In this document: positions 56,501 to 63,902 of the stretch, in pieces | Layout of the letters: each line of letters starts with the position of its first letter | Numbering within the stretch: position 1 is the stretch's first letter | Assembly: GCF_902498805.1 (NCBI RefSeq) | Contig: NZ_LR701582.1 | Span: forward strand, 143,519 to 207,518 | Direction: 5' to 3' | Origin: Imperialibacter sp. EC-SDR9 | GTDB lineage: Bacteria > Bacteroidota > Bacteroidia > Cytophagales > Cyclobacteriaceae | Length of the DNA: 64,000 nt | Notes under the pieces: model-generated | Databases searched by the model: none | The model's input: only the letters and a program-made list of their open reading frames with translations | What the model was told of the DNA's origin: nothing | Translations under genes and position numbers: made by a program

Positions 56501-58028
56501 CAGCAATATTACTGCGTGATTGACCGCCTATGCTAGTGAAACTCCCTCCAGCATATACTATAGTTTCCGAGACCGATAGTGAATGTACCCCATTGTTGGC
56601 CGAGGGGTTCCAGGCTGTGGCTTGTCCTGTACTTGCATCTATTGCAGCAATATTATTGCGAGATTGGCCACCGATGCTTTCAAAATACCCTCCTGCATAC
56701 ACCGTACTTCCCGAGATCGCCAGTGAGGTCACAGTACCACTGACCGATGGATTCCAGTCTGTGACTGCTCCAGTATTAGTGATTTGCGCCAATGCTTCTC
56801 GAGGTTCACCCCCCACTTCCGTAAAATCACCACCTATAAACCATCCGCCATTTCCGTCTTCAACCACGGTATTAATCAATCCATTGACTGCCGGGGAGTT
56901 GGGAATAGGATTTCCATTGACGTCTATTAAGGCTCCTCGACTACCGGTAAGTGTTGTATTATCTGTGAACCGTGTGAAATCTCCTCCAAGGTACAAAGTA
57001 TTGTTCTCACGCTGCATTGCGCTGATCGGGCCATTGCTACTCTTGTCTTTGAAAAAAGTGGTTAATTCTCCCGCATGGTTGATTTGTGCCAAACCATCTC
57101 GAAACTGAGTTCCTACTTTTGTGAAATTTCCGCTAATAAACCAGCCACCATTTCCATCTTCGACCACAACGTTAATTGGACCATTGACTGCAGGAGAATT
57201 TGATACAGGAATTCCATTCACGTCTATTAAAGCTCCTTGAGTATCTGTAAGCGTTGTATTATCTGTCAGCTGCGAAAAACTACCTCCAATGTACAATATG
57301 TCGTTGTTTCGCTGTATGGCGTTGATATATCCATTGCTAGTTTCGTTTTCAAAAAAACTGGTTAGCTCTCCTGTACTATTGATTTGTGCCAATCCCCCTC
57401 TGGACTGACCTCCCACTTTTGTAAAGTTTCCACCAATAAACCAACCGCCACTTCCATCTTCGATCACAGTATTTATTGTCCCATTAACGGCTGGGAAATT
57501 TCTACTAGGTTCGGCATCATTTATATTTAAAGCCGCGCCACTGGTGTTGAACACAGGATTAAAAGAAAGAAAAGCACCTCCTACATACACTATATCGTTG
57601 TCCAGTACCAGTGCGTTGACATGGCCATCCAGGTTTAAGTTTTCCGCCCAGTTGGTTACCTCACCAGCCGAATTAATGTGTGCCACATTTCTTCTATCCA
57701 AATTACCGACCTTGTCAAAACTTCCACCAATAAAATAGCCGCCTGCACCATCTGATATGGCAGTGTAAACATTGCCATTTGGCAACGGATAATTTGTAGG
57801 TAGTAAGCCACTGACGGGATCGAGTGCAGCTCCGAATTTACCTATCTTACCTACTTTGGTGAAATCCCCTCCCAGGTAAACGATGTTATTTGCCTCGTCT
57901 ATCGTTATTGCTTTTACATTTCCATTAGTCGATATGTTGAAATCTTCAAGAACAAGGCTCTCTTGAGCATTACTTTGACGGACGATGGTAAAAGTTAGCA
58001 GTGTAAGAAGCAGACAGTAGACTTTCAT
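50574..58028 (-). CDS. Giant T9SS-secreted protein: beta-propeller-like repeats plus cadherin-like repeats
   Basis: A 2484-aa secreted protein. After a signal peptide ending SNAQ, residues about 25-430 hold longer degenerate units (GGWFIGGNFTKVGG, LAQINSTGELT). Then come 27 units of 48 residues (about 430-1730) with the core VYAGGxFTSIGGQSRxxIAALD and STGQATxWNPSANN, similar to Rax2/DUF5122-type propeller repeats. Seven cadherin-like units of 97 residues follow (about 1730-2400; SVAENSVGTVYTAT, FTSAPDFESPLDGN, YLIDLIATDAGGN). Residues 2405-2484 are a type A T9SS sorting domain (ISIYPNPVRNQFSLEG, DLNAGTYIIVLQGD). The product should be anchored on or released from the cell surface. An adhesin role is an inference. 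Confidence 0.93.
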   Translation of the reverse strand: MKVYCLLLTLLTFTIVRQSNAQESLVLEDFNISTNGNVKAITIDEANNIVYLGGDFTKVGKIGKFGAALDPVSGLLPTNYPLPNGNVYTAISDGAGGYFIGGSFDKVGNLDRRNVAHINSAGEVTNWAENLNLDGHVNALVLDNDIVYVGGAFLSFNPVFNTSGAALNINDAEPSRNFPAVNGTINTVIEDGSGGWFIGGNFTKVGGQSRGGLAQINSTGELTSFFENETSNGYINAIQRNNDILYIGGSFSQLTDNTTLTDTQGALIDVNGIPVSNSPAVNGPINVVVEDGNGGWFISGNFTKVGTQFRDGLAQINHAGELTTFFKDKSSNGPISAMQRENNTLYLGGDFTRFTDNTTLTGSRGALIDVNGNPIPNSPAVNGLINTVVEDGNGGWFIGGDFTEVGGEPREALAQITNTGAVTDWNPSVSGTVTSLAISGSTVYAGGYFESIGGQSRNNIAAIDASTGQATAWNPSANNGVHSLSVSETIVYAGGSFTSIGGQSRSNIAAIDASTGQATSWNPSASGSVHSIAISGNTVYAGGYFESIGGQSRNNIAAIDASTGQATTWNPSANNSVSSLAISGTIVYVGGSFTSIGGQSRNYIAALDPDTGEATTWNPSANNSVNSLVASGSTVYAGGTFTSIGGQSRSHIASFDAYTGLVTAWDPSANRYVSSLAISGGTVYAGGNFTSIGGQSLNYIAAFDTSTGQATDWDPSASYQVSSLAISENTVYVGGQFSSIGGKSRRNIAAIDASTGQATSWNPSASGTVYSLAISESTVYAGGYFESIGGQSRIFIAALDARTGQATDWNPSANNLVNSLAISGSTVYAGGLFTSIGGQPRRYIAAIDASTGQATDWNPSPNNTISSLAISGATLYAGGGFTSIGGQSHSGIAALDASTGQATDWDPSANGSVNSLAISGNKVYAGGNFTSIGGQSRSNIAALDVSTGQVSAWDPSATSAVRSLAISGTTVYVGGIFNRIGGQPRSFIAALDADTGQATAWNPSANGVVNSLVVSGSTVYAGGDFTSIGSQSRNYVAALDTSTGQATTWNPSANNYVNSLTISGSTVYAGGDFTSIGGQSRSHIAALDVSTGQATNWNPSANNSVNSLTISGSMVYAGGNFTGIGGQSRSYIAALDASTGQASAWDPSANSQVASMAISGSMIYAGGYFTIIGGQSRSHIAALDASTGQATAWNPSANHFVNSLATSEGTVYAGGYFTHIGNQSRSYIAALDASTGQATDWDPSANSAVNSLAISGSTVYVGGNFTSIGGQSRSRIAALDIGTGQATAWDPSASVGSHVNSLAISGNTVYAGGSFNDIGGHSRSYVAALDASTGQATDWDPSANSAVTSLAISGSTVYVAGGFTGIGGKSRSRIAALDASSGQATDWNPSADDFVNSLAISGSTIYAGGTFNSIGGESRSYLAAWDASAGQITVWDPSANNTVSSLTVSGTTVYAGGDFTSIGGQSRNYIAALDPNTGEATPWNPSANNSVNSLVASGSTVYAGGTFTSIGGQSRSRIAGLDASSGQATAWDPSANNTVNSLAISGSTIYAGGLFTSIGGQSRSRIAALDAVTGQATAWNPSASAGSQVTSLAISGSTVYAGGSFTSIGGQSRSRIAALDAGTGEAKVWNPSADNQVNSLAISGAIIYAGGSFTNIGGQSRSYIAALNANTGLVADWDPSASSTVNSLAISGSTVYAGGSFTSIGGQPRNYVAALDTFQDVVDPTITSATSVSVAENSVGTIYSATASESVTFSLGVSKDESLFTLVAGAISFTSAPDFEMPLDGNADNVYLIDLIATDAGGNTTTFEVALTVTNLLPTITSTTAASVAENSTGTAYTAAADESVTFSLGVSKDESLFTLVAGAISFSSAPDIESPLDGNADNVYLIDLIATDAGGNTTTLEVAITVTDLDEIAPTITSATTASVAENSVGTVYTATANESVTFSLGVSKDESLFTLAAGAISFTSAPDFESPLDGNTDNVYLIDLIATDAGGNATTLEVAITVTDLDEIAPTITSATTASVAENSVGTVYTATANESVTFSLGVSKDESLFTLAAGAISFTSAPDFESPLDGNTDNVYLIDLIATDAGGNATTLEVAITVTDLDEIAPTITSATTASVAENSVGTVYTATANESVTFSLGVSKDESLFTLAAGAISFSSAPDFESPLDGNADNVYLIDLIATDAGGNTTTLEVAITVTDQDEIAPTITSATTASVVENSVGTVYTATANESVTFSLGVSKDESLFTLAAGAISFTSAPDFESPLDGNADNVYLIDLIATDAAGNATTLEVAITVTDLDEIAPTITSATTASVAENSVGTVYTATADESVTFSLGVSKDESLFTLVAGAISFSSAPDFESPLDGNADNVYLIDLIATDAAGNATTLEVAITVTDLDEDITGLRKVGNAISIYPNPVRNQFSLEGVELDSNSRIRLLTLDGRLAKEFHFRKDHIYDVKDLNAGTYIIVLQGDSIHQTLGKIIKEN
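50838..52862 (-). repeat. Seven 291-bp tandem repeats encoding cadherin-like domains
   Basis: The period is 291 bp, measured between successive copies of TGTCACGGTGATGGCC (51141, 51432, 51723, 52014). The units at about 51721-52011 and 52012-52302 are identical base for base as far as I can read. Outer units are more diverged, so copy number has probably changed recently. Confidence 0.9.
52870..56768 (-). repeat. 27 tandem 144-bp repeats encoding 48-residue propeller-like units
   Basis: Each unit encodes a strand pair around YAGGxFTSIGG and a connector DASTGQATxWNPSANN. Two units carry an extra two residues (VGS and AGS variants). DNA identity among units is clear but lower than in the cadherin block. 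Confidence 0.9.
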
Positions 58029-58615
58029 TCTAATGTTTATTTATTAATCAATTGCAGTTTAACTTTTAAAATACGGAAATCTTAAAAAAACAAGACTAAG
58101 TACTCAAAAATTAGTATTTTCCACCAATTCCATCTCCATTGTCTAACACTCATGGTTACTTTGCTCACCACAAGTATTGAAATTTTTGACTTTATAAACC
58201 TTAGGTCTTTTGATGAGCAGATTGAGACCTCGTCGAGATAGGTAAGACCCAACTTTTACATTTTTTTTCGCTCATGTAGCTTTCTACACTAATTCTGAAA
58301 AAAGGGGATTTGTTGACTTTGTTTATGAGTGAAAATTGACTTCACTTTATAGGTGGGTGAGGAACCAAATCAAAAAAGGGAGATAGATTAATTATAAGCC
58401 TCAATTGTAGAACAGATTTTTGTTTACACGGGACAGTTTATTGCAATAAAAATGTAATAGATAAGCAACAAAAAACGAGTTTAGAAAGTAGCTAGGGTCT
58501 GCTTAGTAAACTCATTTTGATAGAAAGTGTGTAACTAAAGATAGCGCAGGAAGTTTTACTGGTTGTTTTATAAAATTTCGATAAAGAATTGATAATGAGC
58601 TATTTAAATTGTCTT

Positions 58616-58657
58616 TACGGGCTGCAAAAAAGCCGCTTTTTAGCGGCTTTTTTCGTT
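58616..58657. repeat. Second copy of the tRNA-Glu 3' end plus terminator (candidate attachment-site repeat)
   Basis: TACGGGCTGCAAAAAAGCCGC followed by a short loop and AGCGGCTTTTTTCGTT matches the tRNA end and terminator at 50111-50152 (TACGGACTACAAAAAGCCGC and the same closing arm) in the same orientation, apart from two transitions, one extra A and the loop. No rest of a tRNA precedes it. Such a direct repeat is the mark left by integration at a tRNA 3' end, but chance reuse of a terminator form is also possible. Confidence 0.5.
58626..58653 (-). terminator. Bidirectional terminator after the thuA gene
   Basis: AAAAAAGCCGC (58626-58636) and GCGGCTTTTTT (58643-58653) form a perfect hairpin with A and T tracts on both sides. 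It lies 37 bp past the thuA stop. Confidence 0.88.
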
Positions 58658-58690
58658 TGTGGCAGCTTGCGCCGCAATGGGTTCACAATG

Positions 58691-59536
58691 TCATCTCTCA
58701 ACCGCATTCTCCAGCATCTTCACAAAAGCTGGCTGCTGCCAGGCCGTGCTGTTGTGGCCCATGGAGGTGTAGAAGGTACGACCCCTGCCACTGGCAAGCC
58801 ACCAGGCTACCGGATGGTCTTTCCCCATACCAAAGTCTTTGTCGGTCATCCACAGCATGTTGCCGCTGGGAAGGATTTTATCTCCGTCAATTGTATAAAG
58901 AATATTGAATCCTTTTTTGCGTGGGTTCTCGAAAAACACATACCATTCATCGATATGGGTAAACTGGGGCGCCAGACCGGCGGCAAGTACACTGTCGGCA
59001 CCTGCCTCAAGCATCACCGTTGTTTCCTGCAACTGGGGATTCAGCGGATGGTGGGAGAAAGTAGCTCCCATCAGGTTATTAGTATACCAGTCCCAGTGAT
59101 GGGAATTGTCGCCGGCACCGTGGATACCTATCAGGCTGCCGCCATTAGTGACGTAGTCTTCCAGATTTTGCTGCTGTTCATCGTTCAGCACACGGCCTGT
59201 GGAATTGTTGAAGATAACCGCATCAAACTGCGCTAGCTGGTCAGGGTTAAAGACGCCGCCATCCTCTGTGTCGTAAAGAAACCAGTTGTTCTTAATGGCC
59301 AATTGAGCAAACACCTTTTTACCAGCCTCTATCGATTCTCCGTGTCTGAAGCCAGTAGCTTTGGAGAAGAGCAGCACACTGGTTTGACCTGCCGGAATGG
59401 TGAGGTTCGGGGCTTCTGTTTCATATGATACTGGAAAGCCATTCTTCACTTTGTACATGAAGCCTGCCATCAGCCCGATTAGCACCACAACGATACCTAG
59501 CACAGACCAAAGAGCTATTTTCAGAATTTTTTTCAT
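58691..59536 (-). CDS. ThuA-domain protein, membrane-anchored
   Basis: A 281-aa protein with an N-terminal transmembrane anchor (8-27) and a ThuA domain (class I glutamine-amidotransferase-like fold): VLLFSKATGFRHGESI, FDAVIFNNSTGRVL, GGSLIGIHGAGDN, FSHHPLNPQ, HPVAWW and FYTSMGHNSTAW. ThuA proteins are linked to disaccharide (trehalose, sucrose) oxidation, with ThuA proposed to act on 3-keto sugars. It is 17 bp downstream of the large ThuA/dehydrogenase gene and repeats its N-terminal domain, so the two probably act in the same periplasmic sugar pathway. Confidence 0.92.
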   Translation of the reverse strand: MKKILKIALWSVLGIVVVLIGLMAGFMYKVKNGFPVSYETEAPNLTIPAGQTSVLLFSKATGFRHGESIEAGKKVFAQLAIKNNWFLYDTEDGGVFNPDQLAQFDAVIFNNSTGRVLNDEQQQNLEDYVTNGGSLIGIHGAGDNSHHWDWYTNNLMGATFSHHPLNPQLQETTVMLEAGADSVLAAGLAPQFTHIDEWYVFFENPRKKGFNILYTIDGDKILPSGNMLWMTDKDFGMGKDHPVAWWLASGRGRTFYTSMGHNSTAWQQPAFVKMLENAVER

Positions 59537-59553
59537 GGGTATGCAGTTAATTT

Positions 59554-62500
59554 TTATCTCTTAATAAATTCAATGGAGGCCAGGCCCGCAAATATCTTCG
59601 AGGCATCAGCGCATTTGAACGTGAAAACAAGCGTATGCGGGCCGTCGACCGGGGCAATATCTACGACCATTTCCTTAAAGCCAAGATCAGTCAGGCCTGT
59701 CTCGAAGGTGCCTGAGCCTATCTTTTGGCCATCAACGCTGTCAATCAATACATTCATTGAGCCGCCTGAGAAATAGGTGGGGGCCACCACTAAGTTTAGC
59801 TTCAGCTTGCCGATTCCTGTCAGGTCGATGTTATCATATTGGAGCACACCATCGTCGCTGGGCAAAGTCATGGTCATGTCTTTCTCAATCCCGGGCATCA
59901 TGCCTGCCGTTACGTTGAAAGTCATCACATTCTTTTTACGGCTGAACTTGTCTCCGCCGATAATCGGATAGGAGAGCGATAGTACTTTGGTGGCGGTTAG
60001 CGGCTTCATGCCATTGGCGCCTTTGTCGGTGTAAGAGGCGGTGAAGATGTAGCTGCCTTCCGTTTCTCCGGCTTTGTGTTTGTTGAGCGCATAGCTTCCT
60101 TTGTAGGGAAGGCCGGCGCCTTTAGCGGAGTTTTTGTTCAGTGAAAGGATATAAGCAATCATTTTCTCCGTGTCGGCGGTGCTCAGCTGTGGGTGAGGCG
60201 ACATCATCAGGTCACCCCATACGCCGGAGCCACCTTTGATGACTTTTTCGGCCAGGGCTTTCACCGCACCTTCGTTGCCTGCATACTTATCTGCAATGGC
60301 TGTGAAGGTAGGGCCGACCGATTTTTCGGTAAGAGAATGGCATGCCTTGCAGTCGGAGGTTTCCATCAGCGCTTTACCTACGAGGAATGCTGATGCTTCC
60401 ATGTTGGCCTGATGCCCCTGCATGATTTCGGTTACATCGTAGCCCCTGGCGAGGTAATCGGCGGTGAAGGTAACAGCCGAGGGGTCGATGCCCTGGTTGA
60501 TGGCACCGTCTTCAGCATCTTGCACGGTCACTTCATAGTCAAAGGTTGAATTGCTCCAGTAAAATGACTGATTTCCTTTAAAGGTAAGTTTTATCTCGGG
60601 CAGATCGTTGCCAGCCAAAACGGCAGCTTCAGCAGTAGATACTTCGCCAGACGGATCCGTTACCGTCAGGCTCACCTTGTACTCACCGGGCGTTTTATAC
60701 TCGTACACAGGGTTTTTCTCCGTTGATGAACCACCATCACCAAAGGCCCAGGCGTAGGAAAGTGCATCTCCATCGAAGTCTTTAGAGGCCTCTCCACTGA
60801 ATTGAACGGCAAAAGGTGTTTTCCCTATCATTTTATCCGCTTCAATGACCGCAAGCGGCACCCTGTTGCCTGATGAGTAAGTGATGTGGATCAACCTTGC
60901 ATCCATATTTTGCGTGAACCAGTTGGTGCCGTATTCAAGGGCATAGAAATCACCCGTGGGACTAATCACCAGGTCGACCATGTTGTTGAACAACATATTG
61001 GGCAGAAAGCGCTCCATTCTCACAAAGTCTCCATTGTCATCCAGTGTTACCGCCATTACCCAGCCACGCATCCAGTCGTAGGTGAAAAGCTTTTTGTCGT
61101 AGTACTCAGGCAGCCGCTGGTCTGATTCGGGGTAGTGGTCTTTGTAAAAGACAGGGCCAGCCATGGCATTTCTGCCGCCTTCACCCACCAACGGGTACTC
61201 GGTGGATTCAGCATAGGGATAGTAGTACAATGGAGGGGTAGCCGGTGGTAAATCCTTTGCTCCGGTATTGTTGGGGGAGGTGTTGACGGGCTTTTTTGGG
61301 TCAAACAGCGGGCCGGTCTTGTTGTTGGTGTAGTCGTAGTGATTATAGGGGAAGTTGTTGCCTATAAAATAAGGCCACCCAAAGTTACCTGCCTTTTTGG
61401 CCTGATTGAGCTCGTCATAACCCCGGGAGCCAAAGCCAGCGCTGTCTTTGGCGGCATCGGGCCCCACGTCACCCCAGTAGAGGTAGCCGTTTTTAGGGTC
61501 AATTGATATTCTGAACGGGTTCCGTAATCCCATTACGTAAATCTCTGGCCTTCCTTTTGCGGGGTCAGTGAAAAGATTGCCATCAGGAATTGAGTAGGTA
61601 CCGTCGCCTTCAGGCTTGATGCGGAGTATTTTTCCACGCAGGTCGTTGGTATTGGCCGACGATTTCTGTGCGTCCCATGGTGACCGGCCTTCGCCTTCGT
61701 CAATTGGGCCATACCCGGTGGCACGAGGGCTGGTGTTGTCTCCCAGCGACACATAAAGCAACCTGTCCGGGCCAAACTCTACAGAGCCGGCCGAGTGGCA
61801 ACATTCCTGCCGCTGCGTGGGCACGGTCAGTAGCACCTTTTCGGACCCATAGTGCAAAGAGTCACCTTCAAAAGTGAAGCGGGAAAGGTGCTGCTTCGGT
61901 TCGTCACCAACCGGAGAGTAGAACAGGTAGATCCAGTGGTTGCTGGCGTAGTCAGGATCAATGGCAAATCCCAACAGGCCATCTTCCAGTTCACTGTGTA
62001 CCGGAAAAGTGGTGACAAGCTTCACACTGTCCGCCCCTTTCTTGAAGAGCTTAATAGCCCCTTTCCTTTCTATAAAAAGGATGTCTTCATTGGGGAAAAT
62101 ATCAAGTTCCATTGGCTCATTCAGGTTGAAAGCAAGTACATTTTTCTGGAACCGGTTCTCTTCCGGAGCAACCCTCGAATTGTTATAGTCAACGGGTGTT
62201 CCGGGCCCCGCAGCATATTGGATGCCGCCCCAAAGCATTGTCAGGAAGTCCTGATCTTTCCATGCTTCATTCGTGTGTCCCAGGCCTGTGTACCACGACC
62301 TGCCTCCGTCAAAATCACGGTACCAGGTGATGGGATGATTTTCACCGTTCGTGCCACCTTCATAAGACAGCTCATCGAGATTGAGCAATACGTTGATGTC
62401 AGACTTGATCTCTTTATAGTTGTACCACTCGTCGGTGCGGGGCCAGCTTTCGGGTAGGTGTTGTGTAGAAAGATGGGTTTTGTCCACCACCCGCACCGTG

Positions 62501-62940
62501 GCATCTCTTACATTCGGATCGGAGGGGTGGCCGTTGAAATAAGCACCCACCAGTTCGCCGTACCAGGGCCAGTCATATTCTGTGTCGGCGGCAGCATGGA
62601 CGCCCACAAATCCGCCACCTGCCTGGATCCAGCGGTTCATCTCCAGCTGCTGGGCGTCGTTGAGCACATCGCCAGTGGTGTGCAGAAACACGATTACGTT
62701 GTAATTCTGAAGGTTGGCTTCGTTGAAGTCATCACTGTTCTCAGTGGTGTCAACGGAAAAGCCATGCTGTTTTGCCAGCTCAAGTATGGCTGTTTTTGCC
62801 GCAGGTATGGACTCGTGGCGAAACTCCGCCGTTTTGGAGAAAACCAGCACTTTGATGTCACGTGTGTCCCGGGTAAAGTAAAAGTAAGCGGCGGCGACAA
62901 GCACGGCCAATGTCAGCAGGATGATGTAGCGTTTTTTCAT
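59554..62940 (-). CDS. ThuA / PQQ sugar dehydrogenase / PKD / cytochrome c / carbohydrate-binding fusion
   Basis: An 1128-aa periplasmic or surface protein with an N-terminal anchor (5-22). Domains: ThuA (28-245; VLVFSKTAEFRHESI, FVGVHAAADTEYDW, WYTGLGHTNEAW); soluble PQQ-type glucose/sorbosone dehydrogenase (265-690) with HSAGSVEFGPDRLLYVSLGD (His382), GLRNPFRISI and FGWP; PKD (695-775; DFDGDALSYAWAFGDG, YKVSLTVTD); cytochrome c (850-940) with heme site CKACH (Cys864, Cys867, His868) and a likely Met ligand in LMMSPHP; and a CBM6-like C-terminal sandwich (about 985-1128). It could oxidise a sugar and pass electrons to its own heme. It forms an operon with the following ThuA gene and is divergent from a Nudix-type regulator. 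Confidence 0.92.
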   Translation of the reverse strand: MKKRYIILLTLAVLVAAAYFYFTRDTRDIKVLVFSKTAEFRHESIPAAKTAILELAKQHGFSVDTTENSDDFNEANLQNYNVIVFLHTTGDVLNDAQQLEMNRWIQAGGGFVGVHAAADTEYDWPWYGELVGAYFNGHPSDPNVRDATVRVVDKTHLSTQHLPESWPRTDEWYNYKEIKSDINVLLNLDELSYEGGTNGENHPITWYRDFDGGRSWYTGLGHTNEAWKDQDFLTMLWGGIQYAAGPGTPVDYNNSRVAPEENRFQKNVLAFNLNEPMELDIFPNEDILFIERKGAIKLFKKGADSVKLVTTFPVHSELEDGLLGFAIDPDYASNHWIYLFYSPVGDEPKQHLSRFTFEGDSLHYGSEKVLLTVPTQRQECCHSAGSVEFGPDRLLYVSLGDNTSPRATGYGPIDEGEGRSPWDAQKSSANTNDLRGKILRIKPEGDGTYSIPDGNLFTDPAKGRPEIYVMGLRNPFRISIDPKNGYLYWGDVGPDAAKDSAGFGSRGYDELNQAKKAGNFGWPYFIGNNFPYNHYDYTNNKTGPLFDPKKPVNTSPNNTGAKDLPPATPPLYYYPYAESTEYPLVGEGGRNAMAGPVFYKDHYPESDQRLPEYYDKKLFTYDWMRGWVMAVTLDDNGDFVRMERFLPNMLFNNMVDLVISPTGDFYALEYGTNWFTQNMDARLIHITYSSGNRVPLAVIEADKMIGKTPFAVQFSGEASKDFDGDALSYAWAFGDGGSSTEKNPVYEYKTPGEYKVSLTVTDPSGEVSTAEAAVLAGNDLPEIKLTFKGNQSFYWSNSTFDYEVTVQDAEDGAINQGIDPSAVTFTADYLARGYDVTEIMQGHQANMEASAFLVGKALMETSDCKACHSLTEKSVGPTFTAIADKYAGNEGAVKALAEKVIKGGSGVWGDLMMSPHPQLSTADTEKMIAYILSLNKNSAKGAGLPYKGSYALNKHKAGETEGSYIFTASYTDKGANGMKPLTATKVLSLSYPIIGGDKFSRKKNVMTFNVTAGMMPGIEKDMTMTLPSDDGVLQYDNIDLTGIGKLKLNLVVAPTYFSGGSMNVLIDSVDGQKIGSGTFETGLTDLGFKEMVVDIAPVDGPHTLVFTFKCADASKIFAGLASIEFIKR

Positions 62941-62996
62941 AATGAAAGCTAATAATTTAAACTAACAGGAATGGAGGCCAGGTTAGCTTTTTTGTT

Positions 62997-63022
62997 ACAT
63001 TTGTTAAAGTTTAATAAATAAA
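62997..63022. promoter_or_regulatory. Candidate regulator-binding palindrome, site 1
   Basis: Arms ATTTGTTAAA (62999-63008) and TTTAATAAAT (63010-63019) about one central base form a 21-bp palindrome with one mismatch, within a 26-bp block that recurs at 63042. It lies 59 bp upstream of the ThuA/dehydrogenase start. Confidence 0.65.
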
Positions 63023-63041
63023 GGTAACTGCTTTATTATTA

Positions 63042-63067
63042 ACATTTATTAAATTTTAATAAATAAA
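63042..63067. promoter_or_regulatory. Candidate regulator-binding palindrome, site 2
   Basis: Arms ATTTATTAAA (63044-63053) and TTTAATAAAT (63055-63064) about one T form a perfect 21-bp palindrome. The centre is 45 bp from that of site 1, and the flanks (AC before, AAA after) are shared. It is 23 bp upstream of the regulator's ATG, so it may also control that gene. Confidence 0.7.
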
Positions 63068-63086
63068 TTTTGCTCTGTTGAAAACT

Positions 63087-63863
63087 ATGAACGGTTTGCA
63101 GGAAATAAGACATTTTTTAGAGAAGGGGTACCAGGACTACCGGGCTAACGTCTCAGTTGATTGCACAATTTTTGGTTACCACGAAGGCAAGCTCCAGGTG
63201 CTGCTGCTTAAAAACAAACTGTTGTCTCAATGGAGCCTGCCGGGAGGCTATGTGAAGCATACGGAAAATCTGGATGAGGCGGCTGCCAGGGTAACGGCAG
63301 AAAGAACAGGCATCGAAAACCTTTTTCTGAAGCAGTTCAAGGCGTTCGGAGATCCAGATAGAAACAGGCTGGACGGTTTCGACCCTGAGAAACTTTATGA
63401 AATGACGGGCGTCAGGGTAAATGGAGATAGCTGGCTGGCTGGGCAGGCCGTAACTATTGGGTTTTATGCCATTACCGACATCGTGCATGCTCAGCCCAAA
63501 GCCGATATATTTTCCAGCGAAAGCCAGTGGTTTTCTATTGATGAGCTTCCTCGTTTGGCCTTCGACCACAATGAGATTGTGCGGGAGGCGCTTTTTAATA
63601 TGCGGATACACTTGTATCATTTCCCTATTGGAAAAAACCTTTTGCCGCAGAAATTTACGCTAAAGGAGATCAGGCTTTTTTACGAGGTGATGTCTGGAAA
63701 AACCCTCAATGCTTCCAATTTCCCCAATAAGTTGATTTCTATTGGTCTGATCAAAAAGACCGATGAAAAGCTGAAGATCGGAGCTCATCGCTCACCCACC
63801 TTCTACACCTTCAACGACGAGGTGTATGAAAAAGCGCTGGAAGAGGGAGTGGTGCTGGTGTAG
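63087..63863 (+). CDS. Nudix-domain transcriptional regulator (NrtR/AraR-like)
   Basis: A 258-aa protein from the ATG at 63087 (a TTG at 63078 adds three residues). Residues 20-150 are a Nudix fold (VDCTIFGYHEGKLQVLLLKN, WSLPGGYVKHTENLDEAAARVTAERTGI) in which the catalytic REUXEE core is degenerate (VTAERTG), as in Nudix proteins that sense rather than hydrolyse. Residues 165-250 are a winged helix (FTLKEIRLFYEVMSGKTLNASNFPNKLISIGLI). Relatives bind ADP-ribose or arabinose and act as repressors. It is divergent from the ThuA/dehydrogenase operon, with two matching palindromes between, so it very probably controls that operon. Confidence 0.88.
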   Translation: MNGLQEIRHFLEKGYQDYRANVSVDCTIFGYHEGKLQVLLLKNKLLSQWSLPGGYVKHTENLDEAAARVTAERTGIENLFLKQFKAFGDPDRNRLDGFDPEKLYEMTGVRVNGDSWLAGQAVTIGFYAITDIVHAQPKADIFSSESQWFSIDELPRLAFDHNEIVREALFNMRIHLYHFPIGKNLLPQKFTLKEIRLFYEVMSGKTLNASNFPNKLISIGLIKKTDEKLKIGAHRSPTFYTFNDEVYEKALEEGVVLV

Positions 63864-63902
63864 GCAAGAAAAACTCCTGAGTTCCGCACTGGGACACCCA
63901 AA

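Larger units (their letters stand above)
58029..58690. other. 660-bp AT-rich intergenic region upstream of the giant gene
   Basis: No coding gene is supported between the giant gene and thuA. The stretch must contain the giant gene's promoter, but no full TAnnTTTG match was found; a near match, TAATTTTTG on the minus strand close to 58110, has one extra base. The right end holds the tRNA-like repeat and terminator described separately. Confidence 0.5.

Noticed and set aside
50838..56768. CRISPR array
   Set aside because: The regular repeats are in-frame coding units of 144 and 291 bp with no unique spacers.
53149..57738. Plus-strand open frames opposite the giant repeat gene
   Set aside because: They recur with the 144-bp period and simply mirror the repeats on the other strand; none has a recognisable domain.
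58616..58657. A second tRNA gene
   Set aside because: Only the acceptor end and terminator match; there is no T-arm, anticodon arm or D-arm before it.
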